This document shows, in pieces, positions 1 to 11,855 of a DNA stretch of 64,000 nucleotides (the stretch's first letter is position 1; each line of letters begins with the position of its first letter). The notes under the pieces are model-generated. The model was not told the DNA's origin. It ran no database searches and was given only the letters and a program-made list of their open reading frames with translations. Where the stretch lies: the NCBI GenBank assembly GCA_947044405.1, contig CAMRHE010000021.1, forward strand, positions 8,478,501 through 8,542,500, written 5' to 3'. This stretch comes from Leptodactylus fallax. Taxonomy: Eukaryota > Chordata > Amphibia > Anura > Leptodactylidae. The translations under genes and the position numbers were made by a program.

Positions 1-1310
1 AAATCTTTAAAGTCTGCAAGACAATGAAAGAAAGTAACTGCGAACAGAAGCCATATATAAAGCTGAAGAACACTTTCTTAAACCTACGGGGACTGGGATA
101 AAATGGAAAAATATTGCTCAAGATAAGACTGTTAAATAATATTTCTTGCAAATTGGCATCTTCCCCATCACATTACAAGGGAAGGACTTGTCTGATCTGT
201 GGAAAGTGTAATCTATTGGCCCAAACTCTGGTTATAAATGTCCATAAAACCCACCTCAGGTGATGAATGGCCTGGGGGGATTGGTCCTGACAAAAAAATT
301 ATGTTCAAAGAGGAGGAAAGTTGGTGGTGGGTTAATTCATGGATTAATAATTGAACCCAATTTGCTGTATTTTATATTTTTTGTGTTCCAATTTATATAT
401 TTTTATAATTTATGTTCTGATTTAAATCCATTGTCACAGATGAAGATAAAAATATTTCTCTTCCACATCATCTTGTGATCTTGTCTAACTACTAAAAAGG
501 GAAAGTGGAAAAAATATCAAAATAAATTGTATATTAATGAATGATCTAGTAGTCCTTGAGACGGCATCTCCATTGCCCTGTGTGTCAGTGTGTTGCTTTC
601 TACCTACCTAGTCCATCACCATAACTTGAATCCCACAGACAAAGTGATGAAATCCCTAAGGTTTTGGGATTTATCAAATTCTGCAGCAACAATATTCAAG
701 CTATTGGCAAAAAAGTGAAAGGAACACCAGCATTGATAACCTAGCAAAAAATATGACACCTATAGATTTTCTGTACAATTCAGCTGGTAATCCTACAACA
801 TTCACTTAGGAAAACAAACATGTTAATGAACTACATATTTTTTTGTGTTAGATATTTAGAAATGAAGCATGACATGTGGATTCATAAAAAAATTTTTTTT
901 TTCCTTTTCATTGATGACCTACAATTTTTCTGTATGATACCTCACCACTCAGTACTTTGTAAATGTTTCAGGCATGTATGAAAAAAGAAATGATTTCAAA
1001 AATAGGTGTAAGGCCCCTTGTACATGTGCTAGATCAGTGTGCTATCTGGGTTTTTTCCTGGATAACACACTGACCCATTCATTTCTTTCAGTCCATGCAC
1101 ACGACCATGTATTAAACAGTTCCGTGTGTGGGCCGACAGTCCGGGCCGCAAAACTCAGGACAAGTCCTATTCCTGTCCGCTTTTACAGCTGTGCTTCTGC
1201 AAACCCTATTCATTGAATGAATCGGGCCGCGGAAGCACGGCTGGTGCATGGGCGGCAAATGGATGTCATCCATGTGCTGCTTGTTCAATAGCAGCCAGTC
1301 GTGTGCAATT
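1..1310. other. AT-rich DNA without recognisable gene
   Basis: The open frames here are short and show no protein family I recognise. The composition is AT-rich with short homopolymers. I see no terminal repeats or target duplications. It may hold very old repeats. Confidence 0.5.
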
Positions 1311-1339
1311 AGCCTTAATAGTTTATTTTTGTCAATAAA

Positions 1340-2145
1340 CAAAATGCAAAGTGAATGAACAAAAAAGAAAGCTAAATCAAATCTGGTGTGAACACCTTTT
1401 GTCTTGTACAGAGTTTGAAGGAATTTGGTGGGGATGTTGTTCCAATCATTTTGTAGAACTAACCTGAGATCTTCTGTGGATGTAGACTTTCTCAAATCCT
1501 CCTGGTTCTTCATGTAATCCCAGACAGACTCGATGATGTTGTGATCAGGGCTCTGTGGTTGCCATATAATTACTTCCACGACTCCTTGTTCTTCTTTGCG
1601 CTGAAGTTTGTTCTTAATGAAACTGGCTGTATGTTTGGGGGTCGATGTTTACTGAGATGCTGCCCAAAAGTTGCAAGAAACCTCCACCATGCTTCACGGT
1701 TACCTAGAGAAACTTTTTACACCCTTTCCAGCCCTTCCCAGAACAAACTGCCTTCTATTGCAGACAATTGTTTCTAATTCTGACTCATCCGTGCAGAGCA
1801 CCTACTGAAGTTTTTTTTCTCTCCTGGTTCTTATGTTTTTGTGCATAGTTGAGTCGCTTCACTTTTTTCCACTTCAACAGTATGGCCTTTTGGTTGTAGT
1901 TCTTCCAAGAAAACCACTTCTGGCCAGACTTTTCCAGGAATATCCACATTTACAGTAAATGGGTACAGGGTCCCACTGGTTTCTGACAGTTATGAGCTGC
2001 TGGCACTGCTGGGCATTTTCATCTTCTCTTTCGAAGAAAAGTATTCATGATTTTTCTTTCATCTGCTGCACTAAGTTTCCTTAGCAATCAACTGCGCCTC
2101 TAGTCCTCAACATTGTCTGAATCTTGGTGCTTCTTCAAACTTGGC
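1340..2145 (-). pseudogene. Tc1-like transposase remnant, minus strand
   Basis: Read on the minus strand this is a decayed Tc1/mariner transposase. The C-terminal part is clearest at 1379-1579, where WQPQSPDHNIIESVWDYMK matches the family block SPDLNPIE-x-W that carries the third catalytic acidic residue. The segment further upstream on the minus strand (about 1600-2140) keeps recognisable nucleotide similarity to the DNA-binding and first-Asp parts, but stops and frameshifts interrupt it. The motif DTDESELE-like region is eroded. The piece lies head to head with a second copy at 2150-2640. It is certainly non-functional. Confidence 0.75.
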
Positions 2146-2149
2146 TGTA

Positions 2150-2640
2150 ACAAAAGGCAGATTATACCATCATGGAGGCTCCAAATTTATTCTGCAGCAG
2201 GACAACAACCCCAAACATACAGCAAATGTCATTAAACACTATATTCAGTGTCAAAAAGGACAAGTAATGCTGGAAGTGATTATATAAACCCACATAGCCC
2301 TGATTTCCAGATCATCAAATCCGTCTGGGATTACATGAAAAGACAGAAAGATCTTTGCAAGTTTACATGCATAGAACATCGGTGGCTAGTTCTCCATGAG
2401 GTTTAGAACAACCTCCCTGTCGAGTTTCATTAAAAACTGTGTGCAAGTGTACCTAGTAGAATTCATGGTGTTTTGAAGACAATGGGTGGTCACAAAATGT
2501 ATTTATTTGATTTAGACTTATTTTTTGTTCATTCACTTAGTTTATTTTTGTCAATTAAAATGCTATTAAAACTTTTATTTTGAAGCATTCTTACTTTGCA
2601 GCATTTTTCCACACCTGCCTTAAACTTTTGCACAGTAGTG
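2150..2640 (+). pseudogene. Tc1-like transposase remnant, plus strand, N-terminal half missing
   Basis: The plus strand encodes the second-Asp block (a QQDNNPKHTAN-type motif near 2195-2230), then a degenerate SPD-x6-WDYMK block near 2295-2345. It ends with a tail matching the 3' end of the neighbouring minus-strand copy: a GTTCATTCACTTAGTTTATTTTTGTCAAT-type stretch at 2526-2555 also occurs inverted at 1322-1355. The sequence CTTTTGCACAGTAGTGCA near 2625-2642 looks like the outer terminal repeat. The DNA-binding half and the first catalytic Asp are absent. It is a dead copy of the same family as its inverted neighbour. Confidence 0.7.
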
Positions 2641-3560
2641 CATAAATATATTAATTAAATATTTTTGTGTTACATATCTAATTAATAAAAGCAAAACAAT
2701 ACAAAATAAAAAAGGGTGACAGTTTATTGTGTGCAAAACATCATTCACATTTCTAATTTAATACTGCAATAAATCAGAATATTGCTTTTCATAGTCAAAA
2801 TCCAAGTTGTGGATTGCTTAATGCCCTTTGTGTAAACATGTCATACTAGAAAATATGTTTCTTGGTCAGTATGTTTTTAGCGAGTATGTTAGTAAGAAGA
2901 AATAGCAATAAATCATAGAGGGTGGCCGGAGGAAAGCAGAGAGTTAGAGAACATTGTGATCTTTTGGGACCACGTGTAACTGCAATGAATGTTTTGTAGC
3001 TAATCAACTGTATTCAATATCACTATAGGGAAACTACTGTATGCAGAGCAAAAGAATGAGACAGAGTCTGTGCAGGCGTTGGGAGGAAAAATATTAAAAC
3101 ATTTAAAACATTTGCGACAGCTTGTTGACAGGTGGTCCATTATTTCCATTAGTTGTACAATCTTTAGAGTCAGTTTGATTATAGCATAAAAGTAGCTGTG
3201 CGTAAAAAAGCATTTTCTGATTCAGGAAGAGAAAGGTTACAGTAGAAATAGTGGGAGGGTTTTGTTCTTAGCAGCAGTGTGGAAACAAATTGGAATGGAA
3301 AATAGCTATGCAAAATGTAAATGAGGAGGGGAGGCTTTTTGTTGGAAAGAAAATACTTTCAATTCTTATCACATGCCAGTTAAATGTCACGATGGCAAGA
3401 TAATCTTGAAGGTACAAAAATACCCTGTTTATTGGCAGAGCTTTATTTAAGGCTGCTATCAGAAATTTCAATTAGAAGATACTAATTTGATACATACTAT
3501 ACTACAGCAACCAGTGGTGTTCTCTGATCGCACATTAATGGCAATTAATGGCAATTAAAA
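2641..3560. other. No recognisable gene
   Basis: AT-rich sequence without a family I recognise. A short direct repeat (ATTAATGGCA) occurs twice at about 3535-3556, just before the 40-bp triplication. Confidence 0.45.
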
Positions 3561-3676
3561 GGGGATCTGTTCCAATCTGTGTTACATACAGGGTATAAAA
3601 AGGGATCTGCTCCAATCTATGTTACATACAGGGTATAAAAGGGATCTGCTCCAATCTATGTTACATACAGGGTATT
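3561..3676 (+). repeat. 40-bp tandem triplication
   Basis: Three near-identical units of 39-40 bp, starting at 3561, 3601 and 3641, share the core GGGATCTGCTCCAATCTATG followed by TTACATACAGGGTAT. Copies 2 and 3 differ by almost nothing; copy 1 has a few substitutions. The open frame crossing it is a by-product of the repeat. Confidence 0.9.
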
Positions 3677-4456
3677 ATGCCCAGTATCTTTTAATCCTAC
3701 ACAAGCAACCACAGCTATCTGAGATGGAATATAACTACATAAGATACTACAGAAAGTATTTTATTTTTTTAACTCAATTTCAGGTAGACTCTTCCTGCGA
3801 GACGTCTATGTCAGTTTCCCCAGATGACTGTGATATACTATAGATATATGGGGGACTTTATAATTTTATGAAAATAAATTATATAAGATTTAATAATATA
3901 TCTTCTAGGAGTGGTGTCTACGACTTTCACCATTTGAGATGAATATTTTTATAGTTTGGACACAGGACCACCTTTTAATGTTAATCTTTTTTTCTGCGAG
4001 TTAAGGAAAGAGGGTGATATATCTATCTATATATATATTGTGGGGAAGCGCTCAGGTAGATGCTTGATAGCAGTGTAGGAAACAGGGACACAGGCTGGAT
4101 CACACTCAAGTCAGGTGTTTATTTGGATTCAGGTGCATAACAGGTTTGCCTTTACAAAGGCACAAACAAAAACAAAACCTTCTCGGCTGAGAACTACCTA
4201 CTACAACAAATGTTCTCTCTCTATACAAGAGCCTGGCTGCCAGACTCCCGCTCTGGTTATTCAAACAGGGGTGGCACAGTGTTACCTTGTTTCAGGTCCA
4301 GATACACAGGTCAGTTTCCTCAGTGTAGTGCCACACCTCTTAGTACTGACAGCCTATATCAGGCCTTAATTAGTCAGCTGACCTCCCTGCTGTGGGCTTC
4401 TACCACACACCCTTTAACTGCCTGGCTGGATAAATACCTGTTCTCCCAAACCACAC

Positions 4457-4460
<4 letters not shown>

Positions 4461-4505
<45 letters not shown>
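4461..4505. repeat. (AT)n microsatellite
   Basis: About 22 uninterrupted AT dinucleotides. They end a block (about 4035-4460) of unassigned, probably repeat-derived sequence. Confidence 0.95.
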
Positions 4506-4509
<4 letters not shown>

Positions 4510-5500
4510 CGTCTCAGGCCCTGCTCAAGGACACTGTGAAAACTGAGAGATAAAACAGGAATTTGATCAAGGCTTTAGTCATAAAGTAATAACTGGCATA
4601 ATGGTTACAAGCAGTCTTACTAGAGGCAACTGAACAGAACCCTTGCACAGAACACAGTCTCAATAGCACACAGTCCATTGCAGAACTTTACTCACATGGG
4701 TGCATGCCCACAAAATTGTAATCCAGAGAGTGGATACCCCCACAGTTATAATCTACAGGGCATATACTCACTTGAAATCCACAGGATGCAGCAGCACAGT
4801 TTCTGAGTATAACCTATAACCCAATTCTTATTCCCTTTAACTCTAGGGTTACAGCATCATAGCATAGCCAATGCTGCTCTTGGCTTAGGCCACATTTGTA
4901 CACACTCTCACTCACAGTGCAGTATTCACTTGTTTACATACTTGTAATCAGGAATTTCCCACACTTTGTGGTATCTCTGGGCTGTACTTTGGCTGGTCTG
5001 TACACACTGCCTTGTGTACTGTACAGTCTAGACACTTGAGGAAGCTTTGCGGGGTCAGAATACCACATATTCCATGTGACCCAGCTAACTCAGCCCTGCA
5101 GTCAATGTTTTTTTTTAAAGTGGAGTGTAAATAACATATATTGAATGTGCATTTTACACAACAGAAGGAAACTGTCTTCCCTACTGGCTACCTGCAAAAA
5201 GTGTATACTGTGCACAATAAACATTTTACCTACACACTAAATATTAAATTTGATGATACATAAAAAGGCATTGATATAGTTTTATAATAATACATATGTA
5301 AATCAGAAATGAAACAGACTCAACAATAACAGTCCGCAGTTCAGATTGGGAGAAATACTGATAGTCTTCATCAAGTTTTAACCATCTTACATACATATGT
5401 GTCCTTCCTTACTTTTCCTCTAGACTGGACATCTTCAGGTATAATGTGTGTGTCCTGAAATGAGCAGCTATTAACAATATCACATCACAAAGGGGCGGGA
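4506..5500. other. Unclassified, possibly repeat-derived sequence
   Basis: No coding family is recognised. The stretch 4510-5060 contains loosely repeated phrases ('aatccacagg', 'acacagtc', 'gttataatctacaggg') that suggest an old retroelement end or minisatellite, but I cannot assign a family. Confidence 0.3.
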
Positions 5501-5507
5501 CTGGGGG

Positions 5508-5903
5508 TTTAGTGTCCCATATTGCCCTATTGTAAAGTGCCCGTGACTGTATTAACAAAAAACAAAATTTTATACTTATCTAGAAATGAGTCCAAAGAGT
5601 CTTATTGGACTCATCCCTGACCCTGCTAGCGCCTGAGCTGTTCTTCAGTTAAGTTGCGGATGTACACTCTGGCTTCTCTGCGCATGAGCATAACATCCAG
5701 TTCATGCACACTGAAGCCAAGGTGTATTCTTCTGGCTTCAGTGCAGAACTATGCTGGTTCGGGGAGTACAGCCTATAAGTGAATAGAAAGTCTTTTTATT
5801 CTTAATGCGGCTGCATATTGCATTATATCAGGGCAATTTAGGACACTAAACTCTTGGTCTATAAGGACCCATAGGTGGTTTAGTGTCCCAAATTACTCTG
5901 ATA
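5508..5903. repeat. Inverted-repeat element with a third direct copy of the arm
   Basis: The motif TTTAGTGTCCCATATTGCCC at 5508-5527 recurs inverted at 5826-5850 (GGGCAATTTAGGACACTAAA) and again in direct orientation at 5879-5903. The inner 300 bp contains no recognised protein. It looks like a small inverted-repeat DNA element or part of one. Boundaries are approximate. Confidence 0.45.
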
Positions 5904-6489
5904 GGTTCCCTTTAATATTATAAAGTGATGTGTTCTCTACCTTATATGTGCTTAAGTGCAGCCATTCAGTCACTGTATTATTACCTGCAGCCTTTCAAGG
6001 GATTTACTGTGATCACTGAGTATCAGGGACTGTCAATCTTTATGATGGAGTCAGTGTTGCTTGGTTACCACAGGCACAAAAAAAGTGCTCCAGCAGACAG
6101 AGCCATATACTAGCTAGCTCCTCTATCCTACCCTGTCTGAGGGTAGCAGAAGATGTAGAGATATATAGCTATATCTTATGATTTCATTCAGCATGTTCTT
6201 GTATAAGTTCTGCATAAGTACTCAAAGGACTCATAAGGACATTTTCTGAGTTTTGCTTCCCTACATGCACAGTGAATAACAGCTTTTCCTGTAAAGCTTT
6301 GAATAAAGGGAGAACTGCTAACCAGCAGTGTGTGGGCAGAGAAAGCAAGTACGGGTGGCTTGGGTCCCTTATTTGTTTTGGGTTAAATAAGTTTGGACAG
6401 AAAAGAAGAGGTGAGGGAAGGTTATTAGAAATGTTTTTTTATTATTTTTATTTTTTTACCTCCCCTGGAACTCCACCTATTACACTCTG

Positions 6490-7802
6490 CAGGGTGGGCA
6501 ATTGGGGGGGGGGGGGGCAAACTGGGCAATTGCCCAGGGCCTCGTCCCCAAAGGGGCCCCCGGGATCCGGAGCCGGATCCCAGAGTCAGGCCTGGCCATA
6601 TCAATAACAGGAAGGGACCCAGCGTCATGTGCCGCAGGGCCCCTTTCCGAGGTGAGTAAAAATAACAAACATTTTTACTCACCTGTCCTTGCATCCGACG
6701 TCATCTTCTGGCATTGCAGACATCACCGCTGAGGCCAGGCCTCAGCTGTTGCGATCACATGGGGCATGTTGACAGACTGGGGGGCACTGTGGAGTGCATA
6801 TTATACTGTATGGAGCACATTATATTGTGTGAGGCTGCTGGGGAACATTTTGTACTATCTGGGGCCACTAAGGGGTAGTATACTGTGTGGGCCACTGTGG
6901 AGTATTATACTATGTGGAGCCTTATATACCATGTGGGGCCACTAGGGGTGGGCTCAGGGGAGCATTTTATACTGTGTGGGGACACTGTGGAGCATTATAT
7001 ACCATGTGGGGAATGGGGGCGGGGGGGGGACCACTGGGTGGGGGAGGAGCTCAAACGCGGCAGCCCGTGGCTGCGCTCCCCCCACAAATATGCACACGTG
7101 TGGCGCCCCATGGCCATGCATTCCCCCTTCAGTCCGAACTGTATAACAGAGGACCATTATATATCAGTGTGGGTTAGCTATATATAATTGGGAAACTTAA
7201 ATGTGGGGGCTTTTAAAAAGGGGAACTTTTTATAAGACGGGCTATTATTTATAAGGGGGACCTATTATAGCTAAGGCATCCATTACAAGGGGGAGCTATT
7301 ATTTATAAAGGGGAACTGTTTATAAGGGGGGTTAATTGTTAAGTGGGCTTATTTATAAAGGGGGTTATTAGTGATAATGGGGACTATTTATAAGGGTAAC
7401 TATTATTTATGAGAGGGCTATTATTAATAAGGGAGCAGTATTATTTTTATGGGGTGACTGTTACAGATAAGGGGGGAATATTACTGATACAGGGCACTAT
7501 TTATCATTTATAAGGGCGCTATTACTGATAAAGGTGTAATATTATTTATAAGCAGGGACTATTATTTATAAGGAGGTGCTATAATTACTGGTGACTGCGT
7601 GCAAAAATCTATTAGGTGGTACAAAGGTGCTCATTTGAATTGTATATGGTAAAATGGGGCTTGTTATTACTTTTTTGTTGGCAGAAAGGAGGCGTTATTA
7701 TAGGGGTTGCCACTGGAAGACGATGGTGTTGTTTGCATATCAGCATTTGGGGTCCCGCTTTTAATTTTGCCCAGGGCCCCACTTTGTCTAAAACCGGCCC
7801 TG
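6490..7802. mobile_element. Non-autonomous hAT-type transposon (about 1.3 kb)
   Basis: The element starts CAGGGTGGGCAATTGGG and ends TTTTAGACAAAG-type sequence then CCGGCCCTG, read inverted as CAGGGCCGG. It is flanked by an 8-bp target duplication with one mismatch (ACACTCTG at 6482-6489, ATACTCTG at 7803-7810), as expected for hAT insertion. A perfect 16-bp palindrome CTGGGCAATTGCCCAG lies near 6522-6537. No transposase is present. The interior has two repeat fields: 25-35-bp units (GTGTGGGGCCACTGTGGAGC-like) at about 6780-7020, and degenerate TTATAAGGGGG/CTATTATTTA units at about 7150-7590. The open frames on both strands here are repeat artefacts. Confidence 0.75.
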
Positions 7803-8882
7803 ATACTCTGGGATTTTAAGAGACCCGAGCGTATAATAATTTACCACAATGCATATCATCTAAGCTGAATCACCATTTGTTCAAATTTGTTTAAAACCAA
7901 ACAACGTGGTATATTTGGGTTGATCCCAGGTCATGGTGGAATGGTTTGCCCATTTCTAGTATTTACATATATATACTACAAAATGCAGCATCCCCCACCC
8001 CCTTTATCCTATGTTTCCTTTAGACAGAATAGCAGAGAAGATGTTATAGAGCCATTGTAATATAGATATACTCAAAAAATCCATAGAATCTCAACAAGAT
8101 CCAAATCGCAAATCTTTTTATAGACTTCACTGACTTCTTTGAGAATACAGATCAATAGTTTAGATTTTTATTGTTAGCAGATCAAAAATTATAGTATTCA
8201 AACTTGAATATTGCAATGACACCATTGGCAACATTTTTCTTGTCACATTAGAGATGTTATATACACATTTGTAGGGTTCAGTGGTTGACAAAAGGTAAAA
8301 AAAAATGCAGCAAATTTACGTCTAACAAGGAGTTATATCCACTGTTAAAGGATTTTTAAAATATTATATTCCACTGTTAAAGGCATTCTGTAAAATATTA
8401 ATGTTATGCTGAAATAAATGAGCAACAAACTATAAAACCACGTGACTTGCTGTACATTATATCTAATTTACATTCACATGTGCAGTGCATCAATAGGTTC
8501 TTTTATTGACCCCATTTAAAAAGGCATTTTCAATGTGTAGCATGCTGTGCTAAGTAATGTGAGTACAATTAACTTATATAAAGCGGGACTAAGACTACAC
8601 AAACCATCAAAACTAATTAATGAACCAGTTATGAATTTAGTTTCAGAAATGATCCTTACAATAATGTTTTTGTCAAAAATATATCATAATATACAGCCAA
8701 TAAAAATTATTATATACAAATTGAAAAAAACTCACTACATTGGATGTAAAGTCAGTAATGCTTCAGAAGAAAGGCCTTATATACACTAAGGTTGAAAAAG
8801 ACGGTGTTTAAAACAGATGACAAGGTCCATTTTTATTGTCCATTTTCTGTGAGTGTGAACAAATTTTTCATCCATTTTCTGG
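7803..8882. other. No recognisable gene
   Basis: AT-rich sequence without a motif I recognise. The end (8810-8882) belongs to the repeat into which the L1 at 8894-13606 inserted; its continuation is at 13618-13680. Confidence 0.4.
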
Positions 8883-9010
8883 CCGTATTTCTGCTTTTTT
8901 TTTTTTTTTATCAAATCTATATTTAACATATATGTGGCAAACACATCTGGCCATATTTCTGCTTTTTTTTTTTTATCAAATCTATATTTAACATATATGT
9001 GGCAAACACA
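8883..9010 (-). repeat. 65-bp tandem duplication at the L1 3' tail
   Basis: A unit made of the target-like sequence (TGGCCRTATTTCTGC), a T run and ATCAAATCTATATTTAACAT followed by ATATGTGGCAAACACA occurs twice (about 8879-8945 and 8946-9010). The T runs differ in length. The target-like sequence is therefore present both outside and inside the apparent tail. Confidence 0.85.
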
Positions 9011-9414
9011 GAAATAAAACAACTTATGATTGAAAGCTTAAGGATGACATGAAGCCGAACTAAATGCGGCCTCGTCAATTAGAGCCGCATTTAGTAATTT
9101 TCAATCTAAAAAGAGGGGTAGTAAAGGAGGGGTGGGAGGGGCTAGGGGGAGGGGGAAGAGATGGTCAGGTGGAACAAATCAACGTCAGGAACTTGAAGTT
9201 AAGCAACAGAAAGCAGTAAGCAATAAACAATAAACAGTAGACAGTCGCTTCCGCACCTCATAGCCCCAAATTGCTGGGACAACAGCACACAGCAGACAGG
9301 AGTAGTCACAAACCCCAGACCAATGGCAAGAAGAAAACAAATAAGCATAATATAAATAAGATAAATTTAACAGAAGTGCAAGAGAAATTTGACATAGGGT
9401 TCTGGAACAAGAGC

Positions 9415-10080
9415 TCACCGAAGGGCATCCAGGACTCCAAGAGAGAGAAGGAGGAAGAATCTATACTCGACCAATAAACCTGAGCAAAGGGGACCATGTC
9501 TTGAGAAATTTGCTACGGGAGCCTGTGGCTCCTCGAATCTGCCAATTTGTTTTACCCAGGCTAGCCACTCTGCATGAGTCAGTGGCGCAGTTTGCAACCA
9601 CTTCTGGGGAATCAAAAATTTAGCAGCTGCAAGCAGGTGTGTAGTTAAGTCTTGCCTGGAGGGTGTAAAATCAGCATCAGGTAAAGCCAATGCAATCTGA
9701 GTGAGCGATATCTGAAAGTTAGAGAAGAAAATCGACCATATCACGGATTCAACCGACTTCCAATATAAGACCAGGACTGGGCATGAACACTATGTATGAG
9801 AAAGAAAGCCAGCAGCCTGTTTACAGTGCCAGCATAGGTCGGTATCCAACAGGTTGTAGGCATGTAACCATTCCGGTGTTTTGTACCACCGAGTCAATAA
9901 CTTGTAATGGTTCTCCTAGATTCTAACACAGTTAGAAAAACCGTGTGAGTTGGACAGAAAAGTCTTAACCTGGTCATCCGTTAGAGAGATACCAAACTCC
10001 TTCTCCCAAGATTGTAGGAAAACCAGTCTCATGAGCTCTCGTTCTACAAAATAGGTATGCTAAACATGGGATACCTTTCT
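9415..10080 (-). pseudogene. L1 ORF2 C-terminal domain
   Basis: On the minus strand the translation gives WYKTPEWLHAYNLLDTDLCW near 9880, then a CWHCKQAAGFLSHT segment typical of the Cys-rich knuckle at the end of L1 ORF2 proteins. It is followed by LLAAAKFLIPQKWLQTAP and THAEWLAWVKQIGRFEE, the usual C-terminal block. Several stops interrupt it. It joins the endonuclease part directly at about 10080, so the roughly 2 kb that normally encode reverse transcriptase have been lost, probably in an internal deletion. Confidence 0.8.
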
Positions 10081-10819
10081 GAGTTTTGGAAGGGGTAACC
10101 GGTAAGGTAAAGAGCAATGAGCAAGGGGCATGATCAGAGATCGTAATGTTCCCTATAAAGGCCTGTCTAATGAGAGGTAAAAGAGAGGCAGAAATGAACC
10201 ATTAGTCTAATCTCTGGTAGGTGTTATGTGGGGTAGAATAGAAGGAGTAGTCTCTCTCTCTAGGGTGCAAGTGTCTCCAGCTATCGATGACATTTAAATC
10301 TTGCAGTTTCATATGGAGCTTCCTCAGTGCCAACTGTGAGACTGTCGATTTCTGAGAGGAGGAGTCCAACAAGGGGTTAAGCACTAAATTGAAATCTCCT
10401 CCCAATAGGATGGGGCCTTCTGTAAAGAGCCTCAACTCATCTAGGCGTTCCAGTAGCCAACTGACCTGGCCAGTATTGGGGCATACAGGTTCGCAAATAT
10501 GAACTTAGAAGAGGCCATGTCACCCTTGACGAATAGGACCCTACCTTCAGTATCTCTGAATTTAGCTTTAAGCTTAAATGGAAGGGTATGGTGGAGAGCA
10601 ATAGTAACATCTCTAGAAGATGAGTTTGTACTACAACCATAGAACCACTGTGAAAAGTAGTGAGTTTGTAATTTAGGGACCCTGTCTGTTTTGAAAAGAG
10701 TCTCCTGCAAAAATAGGATATCAGTTTTATTTTTTTTCAATAGTAGAAGGACATGGTGACTTTTATCAGGGGAATTGAATCCCTTAACATTGAAAGTGGT
10801 TGCAGTGATGTCCGACATC
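10080..10819 (-). pseudogene. L1 ORF2 endonuclease domain
   Basis: Minus-strand translation from MSDITATTFNVKGFNSPDKS (start near 10819) shows the apurinic-type endonuclease blocks in order: N in FNVKGFN, the catalytic Glu in LFLQETLF, NLYAP, GGDFNLVLNPLLD, and ISDHAP carrying the terminal catalytic His (near 10130). A frameshift near 10440 and an in-frame stop after YQRLD (near 10199) break it. The domain cuts target DNA for target-primed reverse transcription in active L1s. Here it is inactive, because the frame is broken and no reverse transcriptase follows. Confidence 0.88.
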
Positions 10820-11511
10820 ACTATGATACTTGCAAGGGTGGGGGCGACTATTGCAAGGAAATACAGAGCAAGTAGTACAATGGGAAAAAAAGGGGGGATG
10901 AGCACTAGATGTTGGGGGATAGTCAGGATATGTAACAATTGCGTGCCAAGTGTCAAATGAACCTAACAGAAAGTCAATACACACACGTACTTTAAAGGAA
11001 CCCAACAATATGCAATAATAGGTAGTACTGGATGGCGCAACCACCCGGCCCGCAGCACCAAGTCGTACAACAAGAAGGGTAGAGGAAGGAAAGGGTGGAC
11101 AGCTGCGCCATACAGTAGAGGTAACTATAAAGAACTAGAACATAACTAGTACCCAGTGGAGGCCCACTAGGAGCAAGCTGAGGAGATAAACACAATTAGT
11201 GCCAAGAAGTGGGAGAGGAGGGGAATGATGGCCATCAACCCAGAGAGTCAACATCGGGCCCGCCGCACCCACTAGTCAAAGGTCTGCGAACCGGCTGCCG
11301 GGTCTCAAAGTACCAAAGTGTAAGAAAGCTAGAAGAAAGAGAGGCCAGCAGCCGGTGCATGGAGACAAGTAAGGCAACATAAGAGAGGCAATATAAAAAA
11401 GGAAGAAATGGAACCTGAGAACTCAAAATTGCAGTCCAGAGATCACTGGGAAGACTCACAGGGTCACGGAGGCACCTTTTCCATCACAGAGGAGACGGAA
11501 GCAGATGCTCT

Positions 11512-11855
11512 TTATTGGGGTTTCTTCGGCCCTGCCGGTCTGGATGACGATGGGCTCGGCCTCGTGGTGTCAGACTCTAAGGTCTGCTGCGGAGGATGAG
11601 ACAAAGACGTCTCTGCAGGAAGCCAGGAGGGAACTGCGATAGGGCGCATATCCAGCATGGGCCAGAGCTTCTCCAGATCAGCAGGTGAAGAAATGACCAG
11701 ACGACGACCACCATGAGATACTGCCAGCCCGAATGGAAAGAGCCACAAATACGAGATATTCTTAGCTCTCAATGCCTCAAGGACCAGTTTCAGGATCCTT
11801 CTCTTCGCAATGGTGGATGGTGCAATATCTTGATAGAGATGTATTTGAGTCATTC
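11512..11855 (-). pseudogene. L1 ORF1 C-terminal domain
   Basis: Minus-strand MTQIHLYQDIAPSTIAKRR and ILKLVLEALRAKNISYLW then FPFGLAVSHGGRR match the C-terminal nucleic-acid-binding domain of L1 ORF1 proteins. A Ser/Pro-rich tail follows to the stop at 11512. It continues the ORF1 segment at 12430-13171 but is separated from it by an insertion of about 570 bp. Confidence 0.8.

Noticed and set aside
6425..7187. Overlapping open frames on both strands at 6425-7187
   Set aside because: They lie in the GC-rich and tandemly repeated interior of the non-autonomous hAT element and show no family motif.
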